Shown here piece by piece: positions 32,910 through 40,496 of a stretch of DNA of 44,925 nucleotides (within the stretch, counting starts at the first letter, position 1; the number at the start of each line of letters is the position of its first letter). Origin of the DNA: Streptosporangiales bacterium (GTDB lineage Bacteria; Actinomycetota; Actinomycetes; Streptosporangiales; Streptosporangiaceae); the NCBI GenBank assembly GCA_009784565.1, contig WRBL01000010.1, positions 1-44,925 of the forward strand. Reading direction: 5' to 3'. The translations under genes were made by a program, and so were the position numbers. Under the pieces are notes generated by a model that made no database searches, had not been told where the DNA came from, and worked only from the letters and a program-made list of their open reading frames with translations.

Positions 32910-33578
32910 TCACTCGCGAGGGCTTGGTTCCTTGCCTTCGAGCGATTCGAGCAGGACCGTCAGTTCGGATTCGAGAGGATCGGCGATGTGGCCGGGGTAG
33001 GCGAGGATGGCGCGGGCCGCGTTGGCGAGGATGGAGCGCTCGGCGGGGTCTATAGCGGTCATGCGCTGTGCCCACGGCTGGTCGTGCCAGTCGATCTGTG
33101 TCATCAGAAGGTCCTTTCCCATGGTGTGGGACGGAGTGCGGGGGAGCTCGGCCCAGACGCACTTGGTGGTGTCGTTCTGTTGTTCAGGGCTCGCGGCCGC
33201 GTGCCAGCCCCAGCGGCCGCCGGTGTAGCCGTTGACGAGGGACAGTCCGCGGCCGTGTTCGGCTTGCCAGTCGGGTTCGGCCATGACGGGCGCCCCGACC
33301 GCGTGATCCCAGATCTCGATGCGCATTCGCCGGGGAAAGAGGCACAGACGGATGTGGATGAGGGGAACAGGAGCGGCTTCGTGATCGCGGGTGGCGAGGG
33401 TCGCGCGTACGGCGTTGGCGGCGAGTTCGTCGGTGATGAGGGCGGCCGCGTCGTGGTCGGCGCCCCAGGTCCACGCGGCGAACCTAGCCATGCGCTTGCA
33501 GACGCGAGGCGTGTCGGGGAAGGCGTATAGGGAGAACCGGCGCTGGTCCAGCGGCCGGGTCGCGGCGACATAGGGCAT
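32910..33578 (-). CDS. Anti-sigma/RsbW-type ATP-binding protein
   Basis: 222 residues from ATG 33578 (MPYVAATRPLDQRRFSLYAF); the open frame extends further up but that part lacks family features. HATPase_c motifs: ALITDELAANAVRATLATRD (N-box), MRIEIWDHAVGAPV (G1-type) and GRGLSLVNGYTGGRWGWHAA (G2), ending in KCVWAELP. An unusual ~65-residue C-terminal extension (MTQIDWHDQPWAQRMTAIDP onward) follows, which could alternatively be a separate small protein. Divergent from the DUF5753 regulator at 33724. In actinomycetes such ATPases often pair with XRE/DUF397 genes. Confidence 0.85.
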   Translation of the reverse strand: MPYVAATRPLDQRRFSLYAFPDTPRVCKRMARFAAWTWGADHDAAALITDELAANAVRATLATRDHEAAPVPLIHIRLCLFPRRMRIEIWDHAVGAPVMAEPDWQAEHGRGLSLVNGYTGGRWGWHAAASPEQQNDTTKCVWAELPRTPSHTMGKDLLMTQIDWHDQPWAQRMTAIDPAERSILANAARAILAYPGHIADPLESELTVLLESLEGKEPSPRE

Positions 33579-33723
33579 GGCGGTTACCCCCGGATGGCAT
33601 AGTTGGTTCTGTCTGTACTCTCGTCGTAGAAGCACTCCAAGAGTGAGCCATCTGCCTGGGTGAAAGAGGAAAGTACGAAGGAATGGGCTCCGAAGAGAAC
33701 AGAGGTTCTGGAGGTACTGAACC

Positions 33724-34509
33724 ATGAGTACACCGCGAGAACGTCTAGCTGAACAGCTCAGACACGCCAGGGTCAAAGCGGGATTCCTGACTCAGGCTGC
33801 AATTGCGCGGGAAATGGGTCTCGTGCGGCCGGTCGTCTCCCGGGCGGAGAGCGCCCGATACCCGCCGCCATCAATAGAGGTCATTACGGCCTGGTCCAAG
33901 GCCACGAGAACCGGACTGGACCCGCTGATTGACCTCATGGAGCGCTGCAAGAGCGGCAAGCCCGACTGGTTCGTGCCCTACGCGGCTGCGGAGGCCGCCG
34001 CCACGTCACTGCGGCTCTGGGGGCCGTTGCTTGTCCCGGGTCTGGTCCAGACCGAGGATTACGCGCGGGCGGTTCTGGAACTCGGGAGCCACACCGGTGC
34101 CCGGCTGGAAGAACTTCTCACCACGCGGATGGACCGTCAGAGACTCATCGGGCGGGCGAGGATCACCGTGGTTATTGACCACATGGTGCTCCAGCGCCCT
34201 CTCGGGTCACCCCAGGTCATGGCAGATCAGTGCGGCAGGCTTATCGGGCTGGCCGAATGCAAGGAGGTGCACGTGCATGTCGTGCCATATGGCACGAGCA
34301 TCGGGCTGTACGGGGCATTTGACATCGCGACGAGGGACGGCTCCAGCACCGTGAACCTCACGTCGCTGCGGGATGTCAGCAGCACGGACGCCACTCTGGG
34401 AGAAGAAGCCCTGGGCGCGTTCGATGACATCCTGGCGGCAGCCCTGCCGCGCGCCGCGTCCATAGACTGCATCCGTATCCAGCGGGACAAATGGAAGGAC
34501 CAGTCATGA
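33724..34509 (+). CDS. XRE-family regulator with DUF5753 domain (second copy)
   Basis: 261 residues. HTH: RLAEQLRHARVKAGFLTQAA, then EMGLVRPVVSRAESARYPPP. The DUF5753 region: WFVPYAAAEAAATSLRLWGP, LLVPGLVQTEDYARAVLELG, TTRMDRQRLIGRARITVVID and HVHVVPYGTSIGLYG. ATG 33724 has GGAGG 9 nt upstream. It overlaps the DUF397 start by 4 bp (ATGA). It is distinct in sequence from the 12770 regulator, with a shorter HTH lead. Together with the divergent ATPase at 32910 it forms a common three-gene actinomycete regulatory unit. Confidence 0.92.
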   Translation: MSTPRERLAEQLRHARVKAGFLTQAAIAREMGLVRPVVSRAESARYPPPSIEVITAWSKATRTGLDPLIDLMERCKSGKPDWFVPYAAAEAAATSLRLWGPLLVPGLVQTEDYARAVLELGSHTGARLEELLTTRMDRQRLIGRARITVVIDHMVLQRPLGSPQVMADQCGRLIGLAECKEVHVHVVPYGTSIGLYGAFDIATRDGSSTVNLTSLRDVSSTDATLGEEALGAFDDILAAALPRAASIDCIRIQRDKWKDQS

Positions 34510-34685
34510 ACTGGCGCAAGGCCACGTACAGCGAGAACGGCGGCGCGAACTGCGTGGAAGTCGGGGACGGTGCGCGCTCCGTCCTGATCCGCGACACGAA
34601 GGAACGCGAACTCGGCAACACTCGGACAGTGCTCAGCGTGGCGCCCGAGGCGTGGGCCGTGTTCACAGGTTCGCTGTGCGGCTAG
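34506..34685 (+). CDS. DUF397-domain protein (second copy)
   Basis: 59 residues, MNWRKATYSENGGANCVEVG followed by SVLIRDTKERELG and WAVFTGSLCG, the compact DUF397 form. The ATG overlaps the regulator stop (ATGA), so translation is coupled. The Cys-Val-Glu-Val step is the family hallmark. Confidence 0.92.
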   Translation: MNWRKATYSENGGANCVEVGDGARSVLIRDTKERELGNTRTVLSVAPEAWAVFTGSLCG

Positions 34686-34809
34686 CCCCTGAATCTTGAT
34701 GGTGCGCACGACGCTTGGCGCTGTGCTCGTTCGTGGCGCGGCCTCGGTATGAGCCGGGGTCGTCGTTCATGGTCAGACCCGGTTGTGGAGGGACGCCGAA
34801 TAGGACAAG

Positions 34810-34836
34810 GCGCACCGTCAGGACGTGCGCTATGCT
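34810..34836 (+). promoter_or_regulatory. Putative promoter with overlapping dyad for the LeuRS operon
   Basis: TATGCT (34831-34836) resembles a -10 hexamer and lies 6 bp before the ATG of the leader peptide, which would then be leaderless. A dyad, GCGCAC (34810-34815) and GTGCGC (34825-34830), directly precedes it and would overlap the spacer as an operator. No clear -35 box is seen. Confidence 0.4.
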
Positions 34837-34842
34837 GTCATT

Positions 34843-34872
34843 ATGTCTTCCACCCGGCTGCTCCTTCGCTAG
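34843..34872 (+). CDS. Putative leucine leader peptide MSSTRLLLR
   Basis: A nine-codon frame, ATG TCT TCC ACC CGG CTG CTC CTT CGC TAG. Three consecutive leucine codons (34858-34866) sit just before the stop, and the stop overlaps the first bases of a terminator hairpin (34871-34905) with a T-rich tail. This is the layout of ribosome-mediated attenuators: a ribosome stalled for lack of charged tRNA-Leu would cover the hairpin's 5' arm and allow read-through. No Shine-Dalgarno sequence is visible, but a -10-like TATGCT places the likely transcript start at the ATG. Leucine attenuators are predicted upstream of leucine genes in actinobacteria; here the distal operon contains a LeuRS. Confidence 0.6.
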   Translation: MSSTRLLLR

Positions 34873-34913
34873 CCGCGTCGATCTGGATCTGTCGCCGACG
34901 CGGCTTGTTTTCT
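34871..34913 (+). terminator. Attenuator terminator hairpin
   Basis: AGCCGCGTCG (34871-34880) pairs perfectly with CGACGCGGCT (34896-34905), loop 15 nt, followed by TGTTTTCT. A T-rich tail is rare in this window, so intrinsic termination is likely. It starts at the leader peptide stop codon. Confidence 0.8.
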
Positions 34914-34992
34914 CCGCGCGGCTTCTTGCGTTTCTGGGGCAGGCAGAGTTTTGAAGACATCCTTCAGCCGAGTGGTCAATGGTGAGGGCACG

Positions 34993-35790
34993 ATGACGGC
35001 GGTTGAGACCGCAGGGAACGAACAGCAGCCGGTGGACGGCCCCGGGCCGCGCGCTATGCGGCGTTCGTCGATCCTGCGCGCCGCTCATGTGCGTGACTCG
35101 ACGGCCACGAGTCCAGCGCCCAAACTTCCCCTGGGGAGAGAACCCGCTTCTGGCTCGCCTGACTGGGCTCATCGGTGTCCCGTCCGGGAAGCGCGCCTCG
35201 CCCCGGCCAGAGGCCAGTTGCGGACGTTGCACGCGGTGGGCATGCCGAGGCCCAGGACGATCGAAGGCTGGCCGATGCCTTTCGCGGGCAAGGACACCGC
35301 GGATCCCTGCGCTACCGAGGTCCGACTGGAAGTTCTGTGCTCGCGGTCACGATGGTGCCAAGTCTGCGGACTTCCCGTGCCTCCAGGAACGGGATTCGCA
35401 TTGAGGAGGCCAGGACATCAGTACATCTCAGCCTCGGGCCCGGTGGTTCCCTGGGTCGAGGGACGGTCGCTTCTGCATCTCGCCTGCCTGCGATTCTCCA
35501 TGAGGTACTGTCCCGAGATCATCAGGCAGCTTCGGCAGGGAGCCGCCCATGTGGTCAAGGAGCCAGGCGAAGACGACTACACCGTGGTGGACGGAGCAAT
35601 GCTCGACACCCGCGGGTACGAGGATTTCGTCGTGCCTGTATGGCAACTCGAAGCCGCTCGCGACGCTGGCCAGGATAGTGAAACGGTGACCGATCGCCTT
35701 GACCAGGCAGCGGCTATCAATAACAAGGCGACCGCAGTCATCTTTCCTCGTCTACCGTCTGATGGCGGGAGTCATGCCGCCTTCCAATGA
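34993..35790 (+). CDS. Hypothetical protein with Cys-rich motif, first structural gene of the LeuRS operon
   Basis: 265 residues if started at ATG 34993 (GGTGAGGG at 4 nt upstream); the better-formed part starts at MPRPRTIEGWPMPFAGKDTA (ATG 35242). The C-terminal half has CQVCGLPVPPGTGF, a further Cys/His set HLACLRFSMRYCP and an acidic stretch: a possible zinc site. Residues 1-80 are low-complexity and may be wrongly included. A similar W-P-M-P-F opening occurs in uncharacterised actinomycete proteins, but I do not recognise a function. It follows the attenuator by 80 bp and ends 13 bp before the oxygenase start, so it is co-transcribed. Confidence 0.55.
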   Translation: MTAVETAGNEQQPVDGPGPRAMRRSSILRAAHVRDSTATSPAPKLPLGREPASGSPDWAHRCPVREARLAPARGQLRTLHAVGMPRPRTIEGWPMPFAGKDTADPCATEVRLEVLCSRSRWCQVCGLPVPPGTGFALRRPGHQYISASGPVVPWVEGRSLLHLACLRFSMRYCPEIIRQLRQGAAHVVKEPGEDDYTVVDGAMLDTRGYEDFVVPVWQLEAARDAGQDSETVTDRLDQAAAINNKATAVIFPRLPSDGGSHAAFQ

Positions 35791-35803
35791 TCAGGACGAG
35801 CCG

Positions 35804-36505
35804 ATGAGAGAGCAGGGACAAGCGCTGAGAGAGAGGGCCTGGGCTGACGTGCTGCGTCCGCTGTTCTCGTCATCCGCGCTGGATCGCCACGTAGTCCTTG
35901 ACGACGCGCTGATGCCAGACGCTCTGGAGAGGCTCCGGTCCGATCTCCTGGGGTCGTGGGCATGGAATTATCGCGCGCAGCCTGGTTACGTGCTCTGCCT
36001 TGCTCCCCCGGAATCTCCGGTCCTGACCGCGGTGGCCGATCGGCTGACCGAAGTCCTGAGCACGTTCCACCCAGGCATCGAGGCCATGGAACGATGGGCC
36101 TTCCTGCATCAGAGACCTTTTAAGGAATTCGTCCACACGGACATCGGATCGTACGTGTGGACACTGTGGCTCACTCCGGAACGGTGGGATCGTTCGCCTG
36201 AGACCAGCGGGATCAGCTTTTTCCCGGTGTCCCGGCCGATGGGCATGCCGAACCGGCGCGAGCACACACTGAAGTACTTCGAGGAGAACCCGGTGCCAAG
36301 AGGGGCATATGTGCCCTACCGAGAGAACAGAGCCTTCATCTTTCCGGCATCGACTTTTCACTCGATCGGGCCATGCGACTTCGACGCTTCGGCGACGGAC
36401 CGCATGCGCTGCTCCGTCTCCGTCTTCCTGGACGACCGAAATCACTGGGAAGCACAGCGTCAACTAGAACAACCAACTCGGGAGTCCGTCACCCATGAAT
36501 TCTGA
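35804..36505 (+). CDS. 2OG-Fe(II) oxygenase-like protein (copy A)
   Basis: About 233 residues from ATG 35804, with AGGA 7 nt upstream; ATG 35774 is an alternative. The iron-binding facial triad of the cupin-like oxygenases is visible: HTD in EFVHTDIGSYVWTLWLTPE, and a distal His in PASTFHSIGPCDF, followed by RMRCSVSVFLDD whose Arg could bind 2-oxoglutarate. The order WAFLHQR-x-x-HTD-x-G-x-VWTLWLTPE is shared with the oxygenase at 42454-43146, so the two are paralogues. Likely hydroxylates or oxidises an amino-acid or peptide side chain. Its end overlaps the LeuRS start by 11 bp. Confidence 0.78.
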   Translation: MREQGQALRERAWADVLRPLFSSSALDRHVVLDDALMPDALERLRSDLLGSWAWNYRAQPGYVLCLAPPESPVLTAVADRLTEVLSTFHPGIEAMERWAFLHQRPFKEFVHTDIGSYVWTLWLTPERWDRSPETSGISFFPVSRPMGMPNRREHTLKYFEENPVPRGAYVPYRENRAFIFPASTFHSIGPCDFDASATDRMRCSVSVFLDDRNHWEAQRQLEQPTRESVTHEF

Positions 36506-39428
36506 GCCAAGCACCGACGACGCGAAGTTCCGCTACGGCGCTGCGCTGGCTGAGCAGATCGAGCTTAAGTGGCAGCAGATCTGGTCTGACCAAGGGACTC
36601 ATCAGACCCCGAACCCCACGGGCAAGCTGGCGGCCGATGACACGCTGGACCCCGCGCGCAAGCTGTTCGTGATGGATATGTTCCCGTACCCGTCTGGCTC
36701 CGGACTGCACGTGGGCCACCCGCTCGGCTACATCGCGTCCGACGTGTATTCCCGCTACATGCGGATGAAGGGCAAGGTCGTCCTTCACCCGTTCGGTTTC
36801 GACGCGTTCGGCCTGCCCGCCGAGCAGTACGCCATCGAGACCGGGCAGCACCCCGCGATCACGACCGAGCAGAACATCGCTAACATGCGACGGCAGCTAG
36901 GGCGCCTTGGCCTGAACCACGACCCGCGCCGGGCGATCTCCACCGCCGACCCGAAGTTCTACCGTTGGACGCAGTGGATCTTCCTACAGCTCTTCAACTC
37001 CTGGTGTGACCCCGCCACCGGCCAGGCCCGGCCGGTGAGCGACCTGATTGCGGAGTTCGAGCAGGGAAGCCGAGAGCCCAAGTCTGAGACGAACCCGGAG
37101 AACCGCCCGTGGTCCGAACTGGACGACGTGACGAAGCGACGGGTCATCGACTCCTACCGGCTGGCGTTCCAGTCCGAGGCACCGGTCAACTGGTGCCCTG
37201 GTCTGGGCACCGTGCTGGCCAATGAGGAAGTCACTACCGACGGCCGGTCACAGGTCGGTAACTACCCCGTCTACCGGCGCCGGATGAAGCAGTGGATGCT
37301 GCGGATCACCGCCTTCGCGGACCGGCTCCTCTCCGACCTGGACAGCCTGGACTGGACCGAGTCGCTGAAAACCATGCAGCGTAACTGGATCGGTCGCAGT
37401 GTGGGCGCGGACATCCGCTTCCAGGCCGACGCCGGCAGTGGGATCCAGGTGTTCACTACCCGGCCCGACACGCTCTTCGGAGCCACCTTCCTCGTTCTGG
37501 CGCCGGAACACCCGCTCGTCAAGGAGCTCACGGCCGACGAATGGCCTCAGGAGACCCCCGATGAGTGGAAGGGGACCGCGCAGTTCGGCGCTGAGACGGC
37601 GGCGTCGCCCCGGTCGGCGGTCACCGCCTACGTGGAGCAGACGGCCCGCGTGAGCGACCGGCAGCGTCAGGCCGAGACCTCGAAGACCGCGGTCTTCCTC
37701 GGGAGCTACGCCGTCAACCCGGTCTCCGGAGAGAAGATGCCGATCCTGATCTCCGACTACGTCCTGGTTGGCTACGGCACCGGCGCTATCATGGCGGTCC
37801 CGGCACACGATCAGCGCGACTACGAACTCGCGACGGAGATCAACCTGCCGCTGGTCCCGGTCGTCCGCCCCGATGAGCAGTGGCTTTCCGAACATGAGGG
37901 CGCCGTCGCGGACCGGCCGGCCACGTGGGGCGAGGCATTCCACGCGGACGGCACCCTGGTCAACTCCCACGGCACCGGCATCTCGCTCGACGGGCTGGGC
38001 ACCGACGAGGCGAAGGACCGGGTCGCCAGCTGGCTGGAAGAATCCGGCCTGGGAGCCCGCCGGATCACCTACAAGCTGCGGGACTGGTTGTTCTCCCGGC
38101 AGCGGTACTGGGGCGAGCCCTTCCCCATCGTCTACGACGAGACCGGCCTGCCCATCGCACTGCCCGAGTCCCAGCTCCCGGTGGAACTGCCGCCGATGAC
38201 CGACTTCCGCCCGCAGGCGGTCGGCGAGGACGAGGACCCGAAGGCGCCGCTGTCCCGCGCGCCCGGCTTCGAGCACGTGGAACTTGACCTCGGTGACGGT
38301 CTGCGCGAGTACCGGCGGGAGACCAACACCATGCCGCAGTGGGCCGGATCCTGCTGGTACTACCTGCGGTACCTGGACCCGGACAACGACCAGTGCTTCG
38401 TGGACCCGGACGTGGAGAAGTTCTGGATGGCGGGCACCGGCGAAGACGGCCGGATCGGCGGCGTCGACCTCTACATCGGCGGTGTCGAGCACGCGGTCCT
38501 GCACCTGCTCTACTCGCGCTTCTGGCACAAGGTCCTCTTCGACCTGGGGCACGTCTCCACCCCTGAGCCTTTCCAGCGCCTGTACAACCAGGGCTACATC
38601 CTGGCCGACGCGTTCACGAACTCCAACGGCCGCTACGTGCCTGCCCTTGAAGTCGAAGAGACCCCGGACGGCCCGACCTACCAGGGCGAGCCCGTTAAGC
38701 GACACTACGGCAAGATGGGCAAGAGTCTGAAGAACTCGATCTCTCCCGACGAGATCTACCAGTCCTACGGCGCGGACACGCTGCGCATGTACGAGATGGT
38801 CATGGGGCCACTGGATGTAGACCGGCCCTGGCAGCCGGACGACATCGTCGGGGTCTACCGGTTCCTGCAGCGACTGTGGCGCAACGTCGTGAACGAGGAC
38901 ACGGGCGCCCTCCGTGCCGAAGCCCCGACGCTGGCGGCGGATGACGCACTGTACAAGCTCACCCACCGCACGATCAGCGAAGTCACCGGCTACTTCGATG
39001 ACATGCGGTTCAACGTGGCCATCGCCCGCATGATCGAGCTCAACAACGCCCTGACCCAGTTCGTGCAGAGGGAGAACGCCTTCCCGCGTGAGGCAGTCGA
39101 AGCGCTCGTGCTGATGACGTTCCCACTTGCCTCGCACGTCTCTTCCGAACTCTGGGAGCGGCTGGGTCACCAGGATCGTATCGACGATGTGGCCTTCCCT
39201 GCCGCCGACCCTGACGCGCTCCAGGAAGACAGCATCACGATCCCGGTCACCCTGAACAACAAGCCGCGCGGCACCATCACCATCGCCAAGGACGCTGACC
39301 AAGAGGGCGCGATGGCGGCGGCCCAGCAACTGGAGAACGTCGCGGGCCTGATGGAAGGCCAGGACGTTGTCCGCGTCGTGTTCGTCCCGGGCAAGATCCT
39401 CAACATCGTGACCAAGCCCCAGAAGTAG
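36495..39428 (+). CDS. leuS: Leucyl-tRNA synthetase (probably a dedicated copy)
   Basis: 977 residues, full length. Class I signatures: MDMFPYPSGSGLHVGHPLGY (HIGH, 72-75) and YGKMGKSLKNSISPDE (KMSKS-type, about 740). The CP1 editing domain is intact, with TTRPDTLFGATFLVLAPEHP and GTGAIMAVPAHDQRDYEL. The anticodon-binding and C-terminal domains are present. It charges tRNA-Leu. Its setting is unusual: it overlaps an oxygenase gene and is followed 6 bp later by an HprK-like gene, in an operon headed by a leucine leader, with no housekeeping neighbours. That suggests a second LeuRS for self-resistance to a LeuRS inhibitor or for supplying Leu-tRNA to a biosynthetic step. If it is the only LeuRS, the leader would still make sense. 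Confidence 0.95.
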   Translation: MNSEPSTDDAKFRYGAALAEQIELKWQQIWSDQGTHQTPNPTGKLAADDTLDPARKLFVMDMFPYPSGSGLHVGHPLGYIASDVYSRYMRMKGKVVLHPFGFDAFGLPAEQYAIETGQHPAITTEQNIANMRRQLGRLGLNHDPRRAISTADPKFYRWTQWIFLQLFNSWCDPATGQARPVSDLIAEFEQGSREPKSETNPENRPWSELDDVTKRRVIDSYRLAFQSEAPVNWCPGLGTVLANEEVTTDGRSQVGNYPVYRRRMKQWMLRITAFADRLLSDLDSLDWTESLKTMQRNWIGRSVGADIRFQADAGSGIQVFTTRPDTLFGATFLVLAPEHPLVKELTADEWPQETPDEWKGTAQFGAETAASPRSAVTAYVEQTARVSDRQRQAETSKTAVFLGSYAVNPVSGEKMPILISDYVLVGYGTGAIMAVPAHDQRDYELATEINLPLVPVVRPDEQWLSEHEGAVADRPATWGEAFHADGTLVNSHGTGISLDGLGTDEAKDRVASWLEESGLGARRITYKLRDWLFSRQRYWGEPFPIVYDETGLPIALPESQLPVELPPMTDFRPQAVGEDEDPKAPLSRAPGFEHVELDLGDGLREYRRETNTMPQWAGSCWYYLRYLDPDNDQCFVDPDVEKFWMAGTGEDGRIGGVDLYIGGVEHAVLHLLYSRFWHKVLFDLGHVSTPEPFQRLYNQGYILADAFTNSNGRYVPALEVEETPDGPTYQGEPVKRHYGKMGKSLKNSISPDEIYQSYGADTLRMYEMVMGPLDVDRPWQPDDIVGVYRFLQRLWRNVVNEDTGALRAEAPTLAADDALYKLTHRTISEVTGYFDDMRFNVAIARMIELNNALTQFVQRENAFPREAVEALVLMTFPLASHVSSELWERLGHQDRIDDVAFPAADPDALQEDSITIPVTLNNKPRGTITIAKDADQEGAMAAAQQLENVAGLMEGQDVVRVVFVPGKILNIVTKPQK

Positions 39429-39434
39429 CCACCG

Positions 39435-40496
39435 TTGGAGGAAGCCGGAGCGCTCGACAAGGTCGTCGCCGATCGAGGATGGCGGTACGCCTGGATCGGC
39501 GGTGACCCGTACGTGTTCGATGAGCAGACCGAGTATTTCGCTCGGGTAAGCCCAGCCGTCCTCGGACGGCTCAGCACGGGCGCTCCAGCCGGAAGCCTGG
39601 GCGAGGTTATCCGCAGCCTGGCTGAGGCGCCAGACGAGACCGGTGACGCCAGCACGGGCCACGGTGACATCGCCGTGGTCCGGCTGCGCCTGCTGGGAGT
39701 CCGGACCGACGTACGGTGCACCTACCAGGAATGCGCGGACGAGATCGCGTCCTTCTATTCAGCATCGACGGTGTCCGGGCGGGCCTCAAGCCCCGAGGTC
39801 ATCGTGCGGTGCGAGACACGAGAAGCAGGCCGGTACCTCTTCCGATCCCGGCCTGACGACCAGGAGGGCACGCCACTGGACGGTGTCTACGTGCAGACGC
39901 TGCGCTCGCCCGAACAGCCATGGACCTCCGTTCTCCCGCCTATCCCGGCGCTTGCGGCATGGCCGTTCAAAGACCGGTTCGTCGCCCTGCACGCGGCGGT
40001 TGTCCGCCTGCCGGATGGCCAGTGCCTGCTGATCGCGGGAGACCGCGGCTCCGGGAAGACAACCTCGGCCCTCGCGCTCGCTGAACGCGTGTCGGCTGAA
40101 GTCCTGTGCGATGAGACTGCGTTCATCCACTGCCGGACGAACGTCGTCGAGCCTTTCCCGCACGCGGCCGGAATCTGGCGCGACGGCAGGAAGATCAGAG
40201 TTCCCATTACCGACGTGTGCTCGCGTATCGGCACCGGGGCGGCGGCCGTGAGCCAGATTGTCTTCCTGCGCCGGGCCGAGGACGGGCCGACTCGTTTGAG
40301 CGAGGTTGCCAAGTCGCAAGCGCTTCGGCTTCTGCTCGGCCAGCATCGCGACGGCGGCACGCCCATCGGGGACGCGATGCAGACTGTGCTGGACCTGGTT
40401 GCGCGGTGCGCCGCCTCGGTAATTGACTACTCGGTCACCGACGAGCTCATCGGCGTGCTCTGCGGGCTGGCGGGAGATCCCAGCCCGAACACGTAG
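39435..40496 (+). CDS. HprK-related P-loop kinase-like protein
   Basis: 353 residues from TTG 39435 (AGAAG just upstream, 6 bp after the leuS stop). The N-terminal ~180 residues are mixed alpha/beta with VRLRLLGVRTDVRC and ASPEVIVRCETREA-like strands; the C-terminal part has FVALHAAVVRLPDGQCLLIA leading into the Walker A GDRGSGKTTSAL (about 202), then EVLCDETAFIHCR as Walker B. This is the HPr kinase/phosphorylase-like fold found in peptide biosynthetic clusters, where it may phosphorylate a peptide or small protein. Its 3' end overlaps the convergent SagB-like gene by 70 bp. The substrate could be the small duplicated protein at 43157. Confidence 0.8.
   Translation: MEEAGALDKVVADRGWRYAWIGGDPYVFDEQTEYFARVSPAVLGRLSTGAPAGSLGEVIRSLAEAPDETGDASTGHGDIAVVRLRLLGVRTDVRCTYQECADEIASFYSASTVSGRASSPEVIVRCETREAGRYLFRSRPDDQEGTPLDGVYVQTLRSPEQPWTSVLPPIPALAAWPFKDRFVALHAAVVRLPDGQCLLIAGDRGSGKTTSALALAERVSAEVLCDETAFIHCRTNVVEPFPHAAGIWRDGRKIRVPITDVCSRIGTGAAAVSQIVFLRRAEDGPTRLSEVAKSQALRLLLGQHRDGGTPIGDAMQTVLDLVARCAASVIDYSVTDELIGVLCGLAGDPSPNT

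Noticed and set aside
32821-33162. Minus-strand frame overlapping the end of the anti-sigma ATPase
   Set aside because: Arg/His/Pro-rich shadow of the ATPase gene in another frame.
34832-34954. Overlapping 40-codon frame starting MLSLCLPPGC with an AGGA site
   Set aside because: It runs through the terminator hairpin and is not protein-like, but it does have a better ribosome site than the MSSTRLLLR frame, so it cannot be fully excluded as the leader.
34663-35232. Long minus-strand frame across the leader region
   Set aside because: Arg/Ser-rich with no family resemblance; antisense to the leader and the Cys-motif gene.
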